Shown here: positions 8,443 through 17,390 of the stretch, in pieces | Layout of the letters: every line of letters starts with the position of its first letter | Position numbering within the stretch: the first letter of the stretch is position 1 | NCBI RefSeq assembly: GCF_014649715.1 | Contig: NZ_BMTO01000005.1 | Location: 414,464 to 462,408 of the forward strand | Direction: 5' to 3' | Length of the DNA: 47,945 nucleotides | Source of the DNA: Streptomyces lateritius | GTDB taxonomy: Bacteria > Actinomycetota > Actinomycetes > Streptomycetales > Streptomycetaceae | The notes under the pieces: generated by a model | Database searches by the model: none | Told to the model about the DNA's origin: nothing | The model's input: the letters and a program-made list of their open reading frames with translations, nothing else | Program-made: the position numbers and the translations under genes

Positions 8443-11400
8443 GTGTTCAGATCGGCACGTCGTGGGATCGTCTTCGCACTGGCATCGGCACTGCTGACCA
8501 CGGTCGGCGTCACGGATGCCGCATGGGCCCGCTCGGTCACCGGGCCCACCGCACGGAGCGTGGCGGCGCCGCCCGGCCTCACCCGGACGGCGAAGGACCT
8601 TCCGAAGCCGCCCAAGGCGATGAGCCTGGCGGAACGCCGGACGCAGATCGACGGTTCCGAAGGCAGCCACTCGCCGATGCGTGAGTTCGTCAGGCCGAAG
8701 GCTCCCCGGCTGCCTCTCGCTCCTGCCCCCAAACCTGACAAGCCCCCGACCAAGGGCCCGGCAGCGGCCCCGCAAGCCGCCGCGTCGGACCGCGCCGGGG
8801 CAACCGCCGGCCGCTCCGACGCGGCGGCCGCCGGCGTGCCGAACCCCGACTGGGTCAGCGCCTACGCGAGCGCCTACCCCGCCATGCTGTCGATCGGCGG
8901 CCAGACCAAGTTCTCCACCGTCGCGGCATCCTCCGTCTCCGGGCTCTGGCTCTACGTCATGGACGAGCAGGGCAACCCGGCACTCCAACAGGAGATCAAG
9001 CGCTCCACCGACGACCCGTCCGGCAAGTATCTGGAGAACGGCGCCTGGTGCTACGGCTGGTGGCCGTCCAACTCCTACCCCGCCGACCAGTGCTTCTGGT
9101 GGAGCTCCAGCCTCCTCGGCGGACACCTCGCGGACGGCAAGAAGTACTACGCCTGGATCTTCCTCATGGGCACCGACGGTTCCTCCAGCCCCGGAGGAAC
9201 CACCTCACCGCTCGTCGAGGCCTTCTACACGCCGGACATCCCCGGAATCCAGGCGGGCCTGTGCACCTGCTACGGACAGGCGTACCGCGCCGACCCGGTC
9301 AACACCGCGACCGGCATGTTCTACGACCGTACGACCGACGCCTCCCTCGTCGGCGTCGGCACGCCCTTCACGCTCGAGCGCACCTACCGGTCCGACTCCG
9401 CCGCCACCGGGCTCCTGGGCCGCGGCTGGTCGACCCCGTTCGACTCCAAGCTGACGATCGCCGCCGGCACAAGCGCCACGCTCCAGGAGGCCGACGGGGC
9501 CCGGATCGTCTTCAAGGAACAGACCGGCGGCGTCTACAGCACACCCGCCGGATCGGGGCTCAAGCTCGCCAAGTCCGGTACGGCGTACACCGTCACCAGC
9601 CCCGACCACTCCCGCCGCACCTACAGCGCCACCGGCCAGCTGACCACGCTGGCCGACGCGAGTGGCCTGGGCCTCACCCTCACCTACGCCTCAGGCCGCC
9701 TCGCCTCCGTGAAGGACGCGGCCGGACGCGTCATCCCCTTCACCCTCGACGCGGCCGGGCTGCTCACCCAGGTGGCGCTCCCGGACGGAACGTCGGTCTC
9801 CTACGGCTACACCAACGGTCTGCTGACCTCCGCGACCGACCAGGCCGGAAAATCCGCCTCCTACACCTACGACGCGGCCAAGCGCCTCGACACCGCCACC
9901 GGCCGGGGCGGCGGAAAGATCGTCAACACGTACGACACCGCGGGCCGTGTCACCTCGCAGACGGACAGCTCTGGCAAGATCTCCCGCTTCACCTGGGACA
10001 ACAGGCGCGAGTCGCACACGACCGATCCCAACGGCGGCGTGTGGACGGACGTGTACTCCGGCAACGTGCTGCTCGAGAGCATCAACCCCTTCGGCAAGAA
10101 GGTGTCGTACAGCTACGACCGCAACCTGCGCCCCGTCTCCATCACGGACGCCGTCGGCAACACCACCGAGATGACGTACGACGCCGCCGGCCGCATGGCC
10201 ACCAGGAAGTCGCCGTCCGCCGCCGCCCTGACGGAGAGCTGGAAGTACGACACGGCCGGGAACATCACCAGCCACACCGACAGCCGCGGCAAGACCTCCA
10301 CGTACACGTACGACACCGCCAACCGTGTCCTCACCAGCACCGACCCCGCCGGCGGCAAGGTCACCTACACGTACACACCCCTGGGCGCCCTCGCCACCGT
10401 CACCACACCGCGCGGCAGGACCACGACCTACACCTACGACACGGCGGGCAACCGCACGGCCGTGACCACGCCCCTGGGCGAGCGGACGACCTTCCGCCAC
10501 GACGCGGCCGGACGGGTCACCGCGGTGACCGACCCGCGCGGCAACGCCCCGGGCGCCGACCCGGCGGCCTTCACCACCGTCCACACCTACGACGCGCGCG
10601 GCCTGCTCAGCACCGTGAAGGACGCCCTGGGCCACACCACCACCTACGGATACGACAACGCCGGCCGCCTCACCTCCGTGAAGGACCCGGCGAACCGGAT
10701 CACCGGCTTCGGCTACGACGCCTCCGGCCGCCACATCCGCACCACCAACCCCGCGGGCAAGTCCGAGACACGTACGTACGACGCCAACGGCAACCTCACC
10801 TCGGTCACCGACGCGCTGGGCAACAAGACCACCCACGCCTACGACAAGGCGAACCGGCTCATCAGCACCGTCTCGCCACGCGGCAACGTCACGGGCGCCA
10901 ACGCCGCCGCCTTCACCACCAGCTACGGCTACGACGCGGCCGGGCGCCGCACCACCGTCACCGACCCCACCGGCGCCGTCACCACTACCGGCTACGACAG
11001 CCTCGGACGCCCCGTCACCGTCACCAACGCACTCAACCAGATCCGCAGGACGTCGTACGACGGCAACGACAACGTCCTGACCACGACCGATCCGCTGGGC
11101 AAGGTCACCCGCCACACCTACACCGACAACAACCTGCTAGCGACAACGACCGATCCGCTCGGCAAGGTCACCTCCTTCGGCTACGACGCCGACGGCAACC
11201 GCACCAGCCTCACCACCCCGCTCGGCCACCGGACCACCTGGACGTACGACGACGACGGCCGCACGGCCACCCAGGTCGACCCCCGCGGCAACGTCACCGG
11301 CGCCGACCCGGCACGGTTCACCACGACGTACACCCACGACCTCGCGGGCAACCCGACCCGGACGACCAACCCGCTGGGCAAGTCGACCACCACCACCTAC

Positions 11401-14400
11401 GACGCGGCGAACCAGCCCGTGACCACGACCGACGAACTCGGCCGCACGACCAGGACCGAGTACGACGCACTCGGCCGGATCACCAAGGTCACCGGACCCG
11501 ACGACGCCGTCACCAGCTACACGTACAACACGGCCGGCGACCTCGCGACACGCAAGGACCCCAACGGCCACACCACCACCTACGGCTACGACGACGCGGG
11601 ACGGCCGACCTCTGTCACCGACCCGCTCAGCCGCACCAGGACCGTCGGCTACGACGCAGACGGCAACCGCACCACCGCCACCAACGCCCGTGGCGTCACC
11701 GCCACCACCACCGTCGACGCCCGCGGCCTGGCCATCGCCACCACCTACGGCGACGCCACGCCCCAGGCAGCGGCCACCTACGACGCCCTGGGCCGCCGCA
11801 AGACGGTGACGGACGCCACCGGTACCCGGACCCTGAGCTACGACGCGGCCGGCCGGCTGACCGGCGTCACTCCGAGCACGGGCAAGGGCTCGTACACCTA
11901 CACGTACGACGACGCCGGACACCTGACGTCACGCGGCATCGACTACACCGCTCCGCAGCCACTGGACTGGAACGGCGCCACCCACACGACCTCCGCGGAC
12001 CTCAACGGCGACGGCTACACCGACGTCGTCCGCGCGGACGCCACCAACGGCCTGCGCACGTTCCTCGGCCGCTCCGACGGCACCTTCACCGCAGGGGCCG
12101 CCCTCACCGGGACCGGCGGCGGCTTCCAGCAGATCCTCACCCTCGAGTTCACCGGTGACGGCAAGACCGACCTGCTGGCGATCGACAAGACGACGGGACA
12201 TCTGCTGCGCTACGACGGCGACGGCAAGGGCGGCTTCGCGGCCCCCTTCGACCTCGGCGCCGGCTGGGGCCCGATGACCCTGACCGCGGGCGACTTCAAC
12301 AAGGACGGCAAACAGGACTTCCTCGCCATCAGCTCCACAGCCAACCGCCTGTACTTCTACCCGGGCAGCGGCACCGGCGGCTTCGGCACCCGCACCGACC
12401 TCGGCTCCGGCTGGGGCACGTACCGCATCGTCCTCGTCGAGTTCAACGGCGACGGCAGGCTCGACGTCCTCGCCGTCAACCCGACCGACGGCCACCTCTA
12501 CCTCTACCCGGGCAACGGCACCGGGGGAGTGGGGACCCGCACCGACCTCGGCGCCGGCTGGGGCGCCATGCGTCTGGTCCCGGGCGAGTTCAACAACGAC
12601 ACCAAGCCCGACTTCCTCGCCGTCGACACGACCAACCGCAAGCTTCGCTTCTACCCGGGCAACGGCACCGGCGGCTTCGGCACCTACATCCTCCAGCCCG
12701 ACGACTGGACGCCCTACGGCATCCCCGGCACGGGCCGCTTCGGCTCCTCCACGAACCAGGGCATCGTCGCAGCCGACAACGCCGGCCGACTGCGCAAGTG
12801 GAACGGTGACGGCAAGGGCAACCTGACGGGCGCCACCGCCGCCACCGGCCCGGCCGGAGGCAGCAGGGTCACCTACGGCTACGACGCCGACGGCCGCCGC
12901 ATCAGCCAGAGCGGCTCGGCCGGCACGCTCACCTACGCGTACGACCCTGCCGACCGGCTCACCACCAGCACCCTTCCCTCGGCCAACGGCCACAGCGAGA
13001 ACCGCGTCTACGACCAGGCGGGCCGGCTCACCTCCGTCACCACCGCCAAGGGCACGAGCACCCTCGCCGGATGGCAGCTCACCCTCGACGACGCCGGCCG
13101 CACCACCCGTATCAGCGCCACCCGAGCAGGGCAGCCGACGAGTCACCAGTACTACACCTACGACGACGCCGACCGGCTGCTGACGGAGTGCGCCTCGCCG
13201 ACCGAGGCCGCCGCCTGCCCCGACCTGTCCGCCGCCACCGGCTACACCTACGACCCGGTCGGCAACCGCGCGACACAGACCAAGGCCGGCACCACCACCA
13301 CGTACGCCTACGACGCCGCCGACCAGCTCACCTCGGCCACCACGGGCACCACCAGCCGCGGCTTCGCCTACGACGCCGACGGCAACCAGACCTCGGACGG
13401 CACCGCCACCTTCGTCTACGACGCGCGGAACCAGCTGAGCTCGGTCACCGCCGGCGCGGACACGTACTCCTACACGTACGACGCCGACGGCCACCGCACC
13501 AAGGCCGCCAAGGGGACCACGGCCCTGCGGACCACCTCGTGGGACGTCAACGGCGCACTCCCCACCATCGGCGCGGAGTACAGCCCGGGCGGCACGATGA
13601 CCGCCGAGTACCAGTACAACCCGCTGGGCCAGGTCCAGACCCAGACCGCCGGCGGTGCCGGCTCGTACTTCCACCACGACCAGCTCGGCTCCGTCACCGA
13701 CGTGACCGACGCGGCCGGCGCGGCCCGGATCCGCTACCGGTACGGCGCGTTCGGTGAAGCCACGAAGACCGACCTGGGCGCCAACCCGCCCACCAACCCC
13801 TTCACCTACACCGGCGCCTACACCGAGCCCACCACCGGCGCGGCCGGCTACTACCTGCGCGCCCGCAACTACGACCCGACCACCGGACGCTTCACCGGCA
13901 CGGACCCGGCCGGCTTCACGACCGGCAGGCCGGCGGTGTCCCCCTACGCCTACGCCGACAACGCACCCACCCGCTACACGGACCCGACGGGCTGGAGCCC
14001 CGACGACCCCACGGACGACAAGGTCGAGTCGTTCGGCGAAGGCCTCAAGGTCTTCGGTGAAGGCTTCGTACAGGGCCTCAAGCTGCCCTTCGAGTTCGTC
14101 GGCGACGTCTACAACGCCTTCACCGGCGGCAACGGCGGCGCGGGCGGCTTCGTCGACAAGTACCTCCCGGTCCGCCCGGCCTACCGCCTCTACCGCGCGG
14201 CGCAGATGTTCCGCGACCAGGGCTGCGAGGCGCTGTACGACGTCTACAGCCAGGCCGCGGCGGATCTCGCCTCGCAGGTCGCCCTCACCGGACTCGGCGG
14301 TCTGACCGGCTGGCAGCGGGTCGCGGCCGCGCCCCGCGGCGCCTTCGCCGGCATGGCGTCGATCCCCCGGGCGACGTCGTTCACCTGGGGCGGCGCGAAC

Positions 14401-14769
14401 GTGCGCTACACCAGGACCGCCACCGCGATCGGCGACGACGCGAACACGATCCAGAACCTGCTGCGATCGACCGGACGCAACGGCCACGACGTCATCGTCC
14501 ACGGAGACGAGCAGGGCAACTTCCGCGTCGACGGCAACATCACCCACCCCCAGCAGATCGCCGATCTCGTCCGCGAGAACCCGTACTACGACGGGGGCCC
14601 GGTTCAGCTGGTGACCTGTCACGGCGCGTGCGGAGCGGCCTCGGAACTCTCCGCGGCGCTCGGCGGAGTGGAAGTCCGCAACGCCAGCCCCCACCAGGTC
14701 GACCTGGACCGCAACGGCACGGTCCGGGAGTGGCCCGACGGGCCGCTCGGAGACCCGTTGACGAAGTAG
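8443..14769 (+). CDS. Secreted Rhs/YD-repeat polymorphic toxin with internal VCBS/FG-GAP domain
   Basis: A 2108-residue protein from GTG 8443, with GGAG upstream. Residues 1-30 are a signal peptide (RRGIVFALASALLTTVGVTDAAWA). An Rhs leader of DUF6531 type follows near 285-350 (DPVNTATGMFYDRTT, FTLERTYRS). Rhs/YD repeats run about 385-1165 (TYDAAGRVTS types). An FG-GAP/VCBS segment occupies about 1170-1465 (DLNGDGYTDVV, DFNKDGKQDFLAI, FNGDGRLDVLAV). More YD repeats follow, then the Rhs core near 1740-1830 (HDQLGSVTDVTDAAG, YYLRARNYDPTTGRF, DPTGW). The final 250 residues are the variable tip and carry VIVHG (His2020) and LVTCHGACG (Cys2059), suggesting a clan CD-like cysteine peptidase. Known Rhs proteins encapsulate and deliver C-terminal toxins; the tip activity here is inferred. 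Confidence 0.9.
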   Translation: MFRSARRGIVFALASALLTTVGVTDAAWARSVTGPTARSVAAPPGLTRTAKDLPKPPKAMSLAERRTQIDGSEGSHSPMREFVRPKAPRLPLAPAPKPDKPPTKGPAAAPQAAASDRAGATAGRSDAAAAGVPNPDWVSAYASAYPAMLSIGGQTKFSTVAASSVSGLWLYVMDEQGNPALQQEIKRSTDDPSGKYLENGAWCYGWWPSNSYPADQCFWWSSSLLGGHLADGKKYYAWIFLMGTDGSSSPGGTTSPLVEAFYTPDIPGIQAGLCTCYGQAYRADPVNTATGMFYDRTTDASLVGVGTPFTLERTYRSDSAATGLLGRGWSTPFDSKLTIAAGTSATLQEADGARIVFKEQTGGVYSTPAGSGLKLAKSGTAYTVTSPDHSRRTYSATGQLTTLADASGLGLTLTYASGRLASVKDAAGRVIPFTLDAAGLLTQVALPDGTSVSYGYTNGLLTSATDQAGKSASYTYDAAKRLDTATGRGGGKIVNTYDTAGRVTSQTDSSGKISRFTWDNRRESHTTDPNGGVWTDVYSGNVLLESINPFGKKVSYSYDRNLRPVSITDAVGNTTEMTYDAAGRMATRKSPSAAALTESWKYDTAGNITSHTDSRGKTSTYTYDTANRVLTSTDPAGGKVTYTYTPLGALATVTTPRGRTTTYTYDTAGNRTAVTTPLGERTTFRHDAAGRVTAVTDPRGNAPGADPAAFTTVHTYDARGLLSTVKDALGHTTTYGYDNAGRLTSVKDPANRITGFGYDASGRHIRTTNPAGKSETRTYDANGNLTSVTDALGNKTTHAYDKANRLISTVSPRGNVTGANAAAFTTSYGYDAAGRRTTVTDPTGAVTTTGYDSLGRPVTVTNALNQIRRTSYDGNDNVLTTTDPLGKVTRHTYTDNNLLATTTDPLGKVTSFGYDADGNRTSLTTPLGHRTTWTYDDDGRTATQVDPRGNVTGADPARFTTTYTHDLAGNPTRTTNPLGKSTTTTYDAANQPVTTTDELGRTTRTEYDALGRITKVTGPDDAVTSYTYNTAGDLATRKDPNGHTTTYGYDDAGRPTSVTDPLSRTRTVGYDADGNRTTATNARGVTATTTVDARGLAIATTYGDATPQAAATYDALGRRKTVTDATGTRTLSYDAAGRLTGVTPSTGKGSYTYTYDDAGHLTSRGIDYTAPQPLDWNGATHTTSADLNGDGYTDVVRADATNGLRTFLGRSDGTFTAGAALTGTGGGFQQILTLEFTGDGKTDLLAIDKTTGHLLRYDGDGKGGFAAPFDLGAGWGPMTLTAGDFNKDGKQDFLAISSTANRLYFYPGSGTGGFGTRTDLGSGWGTYRIVLVEFNGDGRLDVLAVNPTDGHLYLYPGNGTGGVGTRTDLGAGWGAMRLVPGEFNNDTKPDFLAVDTTNRKLRFYPGNGTGGFGTYILQPDDWTPYGIPGTGRFGSSTNQGIVAADNAGRLRKWNGDGKGNLTGATAATGPAGGSRVTYGYDADGRRISQSGSAGTLTYAYDPADRLTTSTLPSANGHSENRVYDQAGRLTSVTTAKGTSTLAGWQLTLDDAGRTTRISATRAGQPTSHQYYTYDDADRLLTECASPTEAAACPDLSAATGYTYDPVGNRATQTKAGTTTTYAYDAADQLTSATTGTTSRGFAYDADGNQTSDGTATFVYDARNQLSSVTAGADTYSYTYDADGHRTKAAKGTTALRTTSWDVNGALPTIGAEYSPGGTMTAEYQYNPLGQVQTQTAGGAGSYFHHDQLGSVTDVTDAAGAARIRYRYGAFGEATKTDLGANPPTNPFTYTGAYTEPTTGAAGYYLRARNYDPTTGRFTGTDPAGFTTGRPAVSPYAYADNAPTRYTDPTGWSPDDPTDDKVESFGEGLKVFGEGFVQGLKLPFEFVGDVYNAFTGGNGGAGGFVDKYLPVRPAYRLYRAAQMFRDQGCEALYDVYSQAAADLASQVALTGLGGLTGWQRVAAAPRGAFAGMASIPRATSFTWGGANVRYTRTATAIGDDANTIQNLLRSTGRNGHDVIVHGDEQGNFRVDGNITHPQQIADLVRENPYYDGGPVQLVTCHGACGAASELSAALGGVEVRNASPHQVDLDRNGTVREWPDGPLGDPLTK

Positions 14770-14777
14770 GCGGGAAG

Positions 14778-14818
14778 GGGCCGGGTCCGTACGGGAAGAT
14801 CTCGGACGGACCCGGCCC
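14778..14818 (+). terminator. Hairpin directly after the Rhs toxin gene
   Basis: Perfect 13-base arms at 14778-14790 and 14806-14818 (core GCCGGGTCCG/CGGACCCGGC) with a 15-base loop, starting 9 bases after the toxin stop. It separates the toxin from the candidate immunity gene. Confidence 0.65.
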
Positions 14819-14824
14819 GCGCGC

Positions 14825-14852
14825 CTGCCCGTACCCGGTGGCGATCTACGAT
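14825..14852 (+). promoter_or_regulatory. Possible promoter of the candidate immunity gene
   Basis: CTGCCC (14825-14830), a 16-base spacer and TACGAT (14847-14852) lie between the toxin terminator and the gene at 14890. The -10 is good, the -35 weak. Confidence 0.3.
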
Positions 14853-14889
14853 GCCCGGGTCAGCCCGCACACTCGACCGAGGGAAGAAG

Positions 14890-15297
14890 ATGCGTCAAGT
14901 GGCCCCCCTGGGAGTCTTCGGCCGGATCGCCGGCCAGTCCGCCTTCTCCCAGATGGCGAAGGAGCTCGCGGAGGGGAACGGAGCGATCCCGGAGGACGAG
15001 CGAGCGGCGATCGGCGCGTACCTGAGGAACGCTCCCGTGATCATCGCCCTCATGGGCTACACGGAGGACGTCCTCGAGGGACGGTTCGCCGTCACCGGCG
15101 GCTCCGCCATCCTGAGTGACGGCACCTGGTTCTGGCGGCGTGACGCGGCGGAGTACGTCGAGACGTACGGCACCGGCCTCCCGGAGGACTTCCTCCAGAG
15201 CGGCCGCGCGACGCGCTGGGTTCCGGCCCGTCTGACGAGGGACGAAGTCCTGGACATCGACGACTACTTCATGTGGCTGCGCTCGCAGCGTGCTTGA
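14890..15297 (+). CDS. Candidate immunity protein for the Rhs toxin
   Basis: A 135-residue cytoplasmic-type protein starting at the ATG at 14890 behind GAGGGAAGAAG. It lacks a signal peptide and membrane segments. Visible stretches are GRIAGQSAFSQMAKELAEGN, RNAPVIIALMGYTEDVLEGR, GGSAILSDGTWFWRRDAAEY and DDYFMWLRSQRA. The SDGTWFWRRDAAEYVETYGTGLP segment resembles small Streptomyces proteins of unknown function that I remember from similar settings. It is called an immunity candidate only because it is the first gene after a polymorphic toxin on the same strand. The intervening hairpin implies it can be expressed alone, as a protective gene should be. Confidence 0.6.
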   Translation: MRQVAPLGVFGRIAGQSAFSQMAKELAEGNGAIPEDERAAIGAYLRNAPVIIALMGYTEDVLEGRFAVTGGSAILSDGTWFWRRDAAEYVETYGTGLPEDFLQSGRATRWVPARLTRDEVLDIDDYFMWLRSQRA

Positions 15298-15302
15298 GGG
15301 CG

Positions 15303-15335
15303 CGTGCCGGGGCGCGTGGGCGACGCCCCGGCACG
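15303..15335 (+). terminator. Hairpin after the immunity candidate
   Basis: Perfect 12-base arms CGTGCCGGGGCG and CGCCCCGGCACG with a 9-base loop, just after the stop at 15297. Confidence 0.6.
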
Positions 15336-15437
15336 GGTCGCGGACTTCGGTTTCGGCCGGCAGGAGGCCACCGGCACGGTTCTGGTCGATCACGTTCCCG
15401 GCGCCGATGCGGGGAGTAGAAAAATTTCGCACGGCGA

Positions 15438-15464
15438 TGTCGAGAACCCGTGGCCGGCTCCGTC
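15438..15464 (+). promoter_or_regulatory. Predicted ECF42-dependent promoter
   Basis: TGTCGA (15438-15443), a 17-base spacer, then CGTC (15461-15464), upstream of the YCII/DGPF-sigma pair. ECF42 sigma factors are known to recognise TGTCGA at -35 with a CGA/TC-type -10 and to drive genes for DGPF proteins. The site therefore predicts autoregulation by the sigma factor encoded downstream. Confidence 0.6.
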
Positions 15465-15515
15465 TCCGTAGTGAAGGCGACCACAATGGGTCGCACCACC
15501 ACCGAGGAGAACACG

Positions 15516-15923
15516 ATGGCCAAGTACCTGCTGCTGAAGCACTACCGCGGCGCTCCGGCTGCCGTCAACGACGTGCCCATGGACCAGTGGGCGCCGGAGG
15601 AGATCTCGGCCCACGTGCGATACATGAACGACTTCGCGGCCCGGCTCGAGAAGACCGGCGAGTTCGTCGACGGTCAGGCGCTCGCCCCCGAGGGGGCGTG
15701 GGTCCGGTACGACGGTGAGGGGCGCCCGCCTGTCACCGACGGTCCCTTCGCCGAGACCAAGGACCTCATCGCCGGCTGGATGGTCATCGACGTCGACAGC
15801 TACGAGCGCGCCGTCGAACTGGCCGGGGAGCTCTCCGCCGCCCCCGGGGCGGGCGGGAAGCCGATCCACGAGTGGCTCGAGGTTCGCCCGTTCCTGTCCG
15901 CGCCGCCCACCATCACCGAGTGA
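15516..15923 (+). CDS. YCII-related (DGPF domain) protein
   Basis: A 135-residue protein of the YCII/DGPF family. It starts AKYLLLKHYRG, has the family motif VTDGPFAETKDLIAGW, and ends with the DVDSYERAVELAGEL helix and the WLEVRPFL strand. The ATG at 15516 follows GAGGAGA. These dimeric alpha+beta-barrel proteins are the standard partners and targets of ECF42 sigma factors; their biochemical role is unsettled. Its stop overlaps the GTG of the sigma gene by four bases, so the two are translationally coupled. The TGTCGA-N17-CGTC site upstream fits control by that sigma factor. Confidence 0.92.
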   Translation: MAKYLLLKHYRGAPAAVNDVPMDQWAPEEISAHVRYMNDFAARLEKTGEFVDGQALAPEGAWVRYDGEGRPPVTDGPFAETKDLIAGWMVIDVDSYERAVELAGELSAAPGAGGKPIHEWLEVRPFLSAPPTITE

Positions 15924-17077
15924 CCTCACCGATGGACGAGGCCCTGCTCCGCAGCCTCACACCCGGCGTCCTCACGATTCTCGTCCGCCGCGGAGCCGAC
16001 TTCGCGGCGGCCGAGGACGCCGTGCAGGACGCGCTGGTCGAGGCGATCCGCGTCTGGACGGCCGACCAGCCGCGGGACCCGAAGGGCTGGCTGGTCACCG
16101 TGGCCTGGCGCCGGTTCCTCGACGCGACCCGGGCGGACTCCGCCCGCCGCCGGCGTGAGGGCCTCGTCGACGAGGAGCCGGCGCCCGGGCCCGCGCCCGC
16201 GGTGGACGACACGCTCCAGCTCTACTTCCTGTGCGCCCACCCGTCGCTGAGGCCGTCGTCCGCGGTCGCGCTGACCTTGCGAGCCGTCGGCGGGCTGACC
16301 ACCCGCCAGATCGCCCAGGCCTACCTGGTGCCCGAGGCGGCCATGGCGCAGCGCATCAGCCGGGCCAAGCGCACCGTCTCCGGCGTACGGTTCGACCGGC
16401 CCGGTGACGTCGCCACCGTGTTGCGGGTCCTCTACCTGGTCTTCAACGAGGGCTACTCCGGCGATGTCGACCTCGCCGCCGAGGCCATCCGGCTCACCCG
16501 GCAGCTCGCGGCCGCGATCGACCACCCGGAGGTGGCGGGGCTGCTGGCTCTCATGCTGCTCCACCACGCCCGGCGCGCCACCCGGACCGCGCCCGACGGC
16601 AGCCTCGTACCGCTCGCCGAACAGGACCGCGGCCGGTGGGACACGAAGTCGATCGCCGAGGGCGTCGAGATCCTGCAGGCGGCCCTCGCCCGCGACCGGC
16701 TCGGCCAGTACCAGGCCCAGGCCGCCATCGCCGCCCTCCACGCCGACGCGCCCACCGCCGAGGAGACCGACTGGGCGCAGATCGTCGAGTGGTACGACGA
16801 GCTCGCGCGCCTGACGGACAGCCCGGTCGTCCGGCTCAACCGCGCGGTGGCCGTCGGCGAGGCCGAAGGGCCGCGCGCCGGCCTGGCGGCGCTCGCGGCC
16901 CTCGACGACTCAGTGCCCCGTCACGCCGCGGTGGCGGCCTACCTCCACGAGCGTGCCGGTGACCTGGCGACGGCGGCACGCCTGTACACCGAGGCGGCTC
17001 CGAAGGCACCCAACCTCCCCGAACGCGCCCACCTGACCCGCCAGGCCGCCCGCCTCAACGCCCGCCGGCCCCGCTGA
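15920..17077 (+). CDS. ECF42-group RNA polymerase sigma factor with C-terminal helical extension
   Basis: A 385-residue ECF sigma factor. The GTG at 15920 overlaps the previous stop (GTGA); an ATG at 15932 is the alternative. Residues 1-75 form sigma-2 (TILVRRGADFAAAEDAVQDA, DPKGWLVTVAWRRFLDA). Residues about 105-175 form sigma-4 (VALTLRAVGGLTTRQIAQAY, MAQRISRAKRTV). The remaining 200 residues are the TPR-like helical extension defining ECF42 (VLYLVFNEGYSGD, LALMLLHHARR, RLNRAVAVGEAEGP, YLHERAGDLATAARLY). No anti-sigma gene adjoins it; in this group the C-terminal domain itself is needed for function. It probably activates its own promoter at 15438. Confidence 0.93.
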   Translation: MTSPMDEALLRSLTPGVLTILVRRGADFAAAEDAVQDALVEAIRVWTADQPRDPKGWLVTVAWRRFLDATRADSARRRREGLVDEEPAPGPAPAVDDTLQLYFLCAHPSLRPSSAVALTLRAVGGLTTRQIAQAYLVPEAAMAQRISRAKRTVSGVRFDRPGDVATVLRVLYLVFNEGYSGDVDLAAEAIRLTRQLAAAIDHPEVAGLLALMLLHHARRATRTAPDGSLVPLAEQDRGRWDTKSIAEGVEILQAALARDRLGQYQAQAAIAALHADAPTAEETDWAQIVEWYDELARLTDSPVVRLNRAVAVGEAEGPRAGLAALAALDDSVPRHAAVAAYLHERAGDLATAARLYTEAAPKAPNLPERAHLTRQAARLNARRPR

Positions 17078-17140
17078 CAGGCCGCGGGACCACAGGGCGA
17101 TGTGGACGCACTCGTCGCTCGGCGACTGCAGGGAATCGCG

Positions 17141-17390
17141 TCAGGCGGTGCGTGGGGGGACCAGGCCGGCCTCGTAGGCGGCGATGGCGGCCTCCACGCG
17201 GATACGGACGCCCAACTTCGCGAGGACGGCGCTGACGTGTGCCTTCACCGTGCCTTCGACCAAGTGCGGCCGGCTCGCGATCTTCGCGTTGGACAGGCCC
17301 CCGCCGAGACCGGCCGGCACCTCCCGCTCCCGCTCCGTCAGGCGGCCCAGAGACCGGAGGGGGTGGGCCGAGAACGGTCCGTCAGGCAGT
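17141..17390 (-). pseudogene. C-terminal fragment of a LuxR/NarL response regulator
   Basis: The minus strand reads LGRLTEREREVPAGLGGGLS, NAKIASRPHLVEGTVKAHVS, AVLAKLGVRIRVEAAIAAYE and AGLVPPRTA before the stop at 17141. This is a full GerE/LuxR helix-turn-helix with several substitutions at conserved places (EVP for EVL, PHL for LHL). The receiver domain is missing: going upstream the frame runs into the end of the thermonuclease gene near 17385 with no start. It is the tail of a deleted two-component regulator. Confidence 0.75.

Noticed and set aside
11929..14694. A 921-residue open frame antisense to the Rhs gene, and a 1036-residue frame in another phase at 9048-12158
   Set aside because: Both mirror the repeats of the true Rhs frame. 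Very high GC keeps alternative frames open, and their composition (Val/Gly/Arg-rich, or His/Arg/Pro-rich) is that of shadow readings. No ribosome sites are present.
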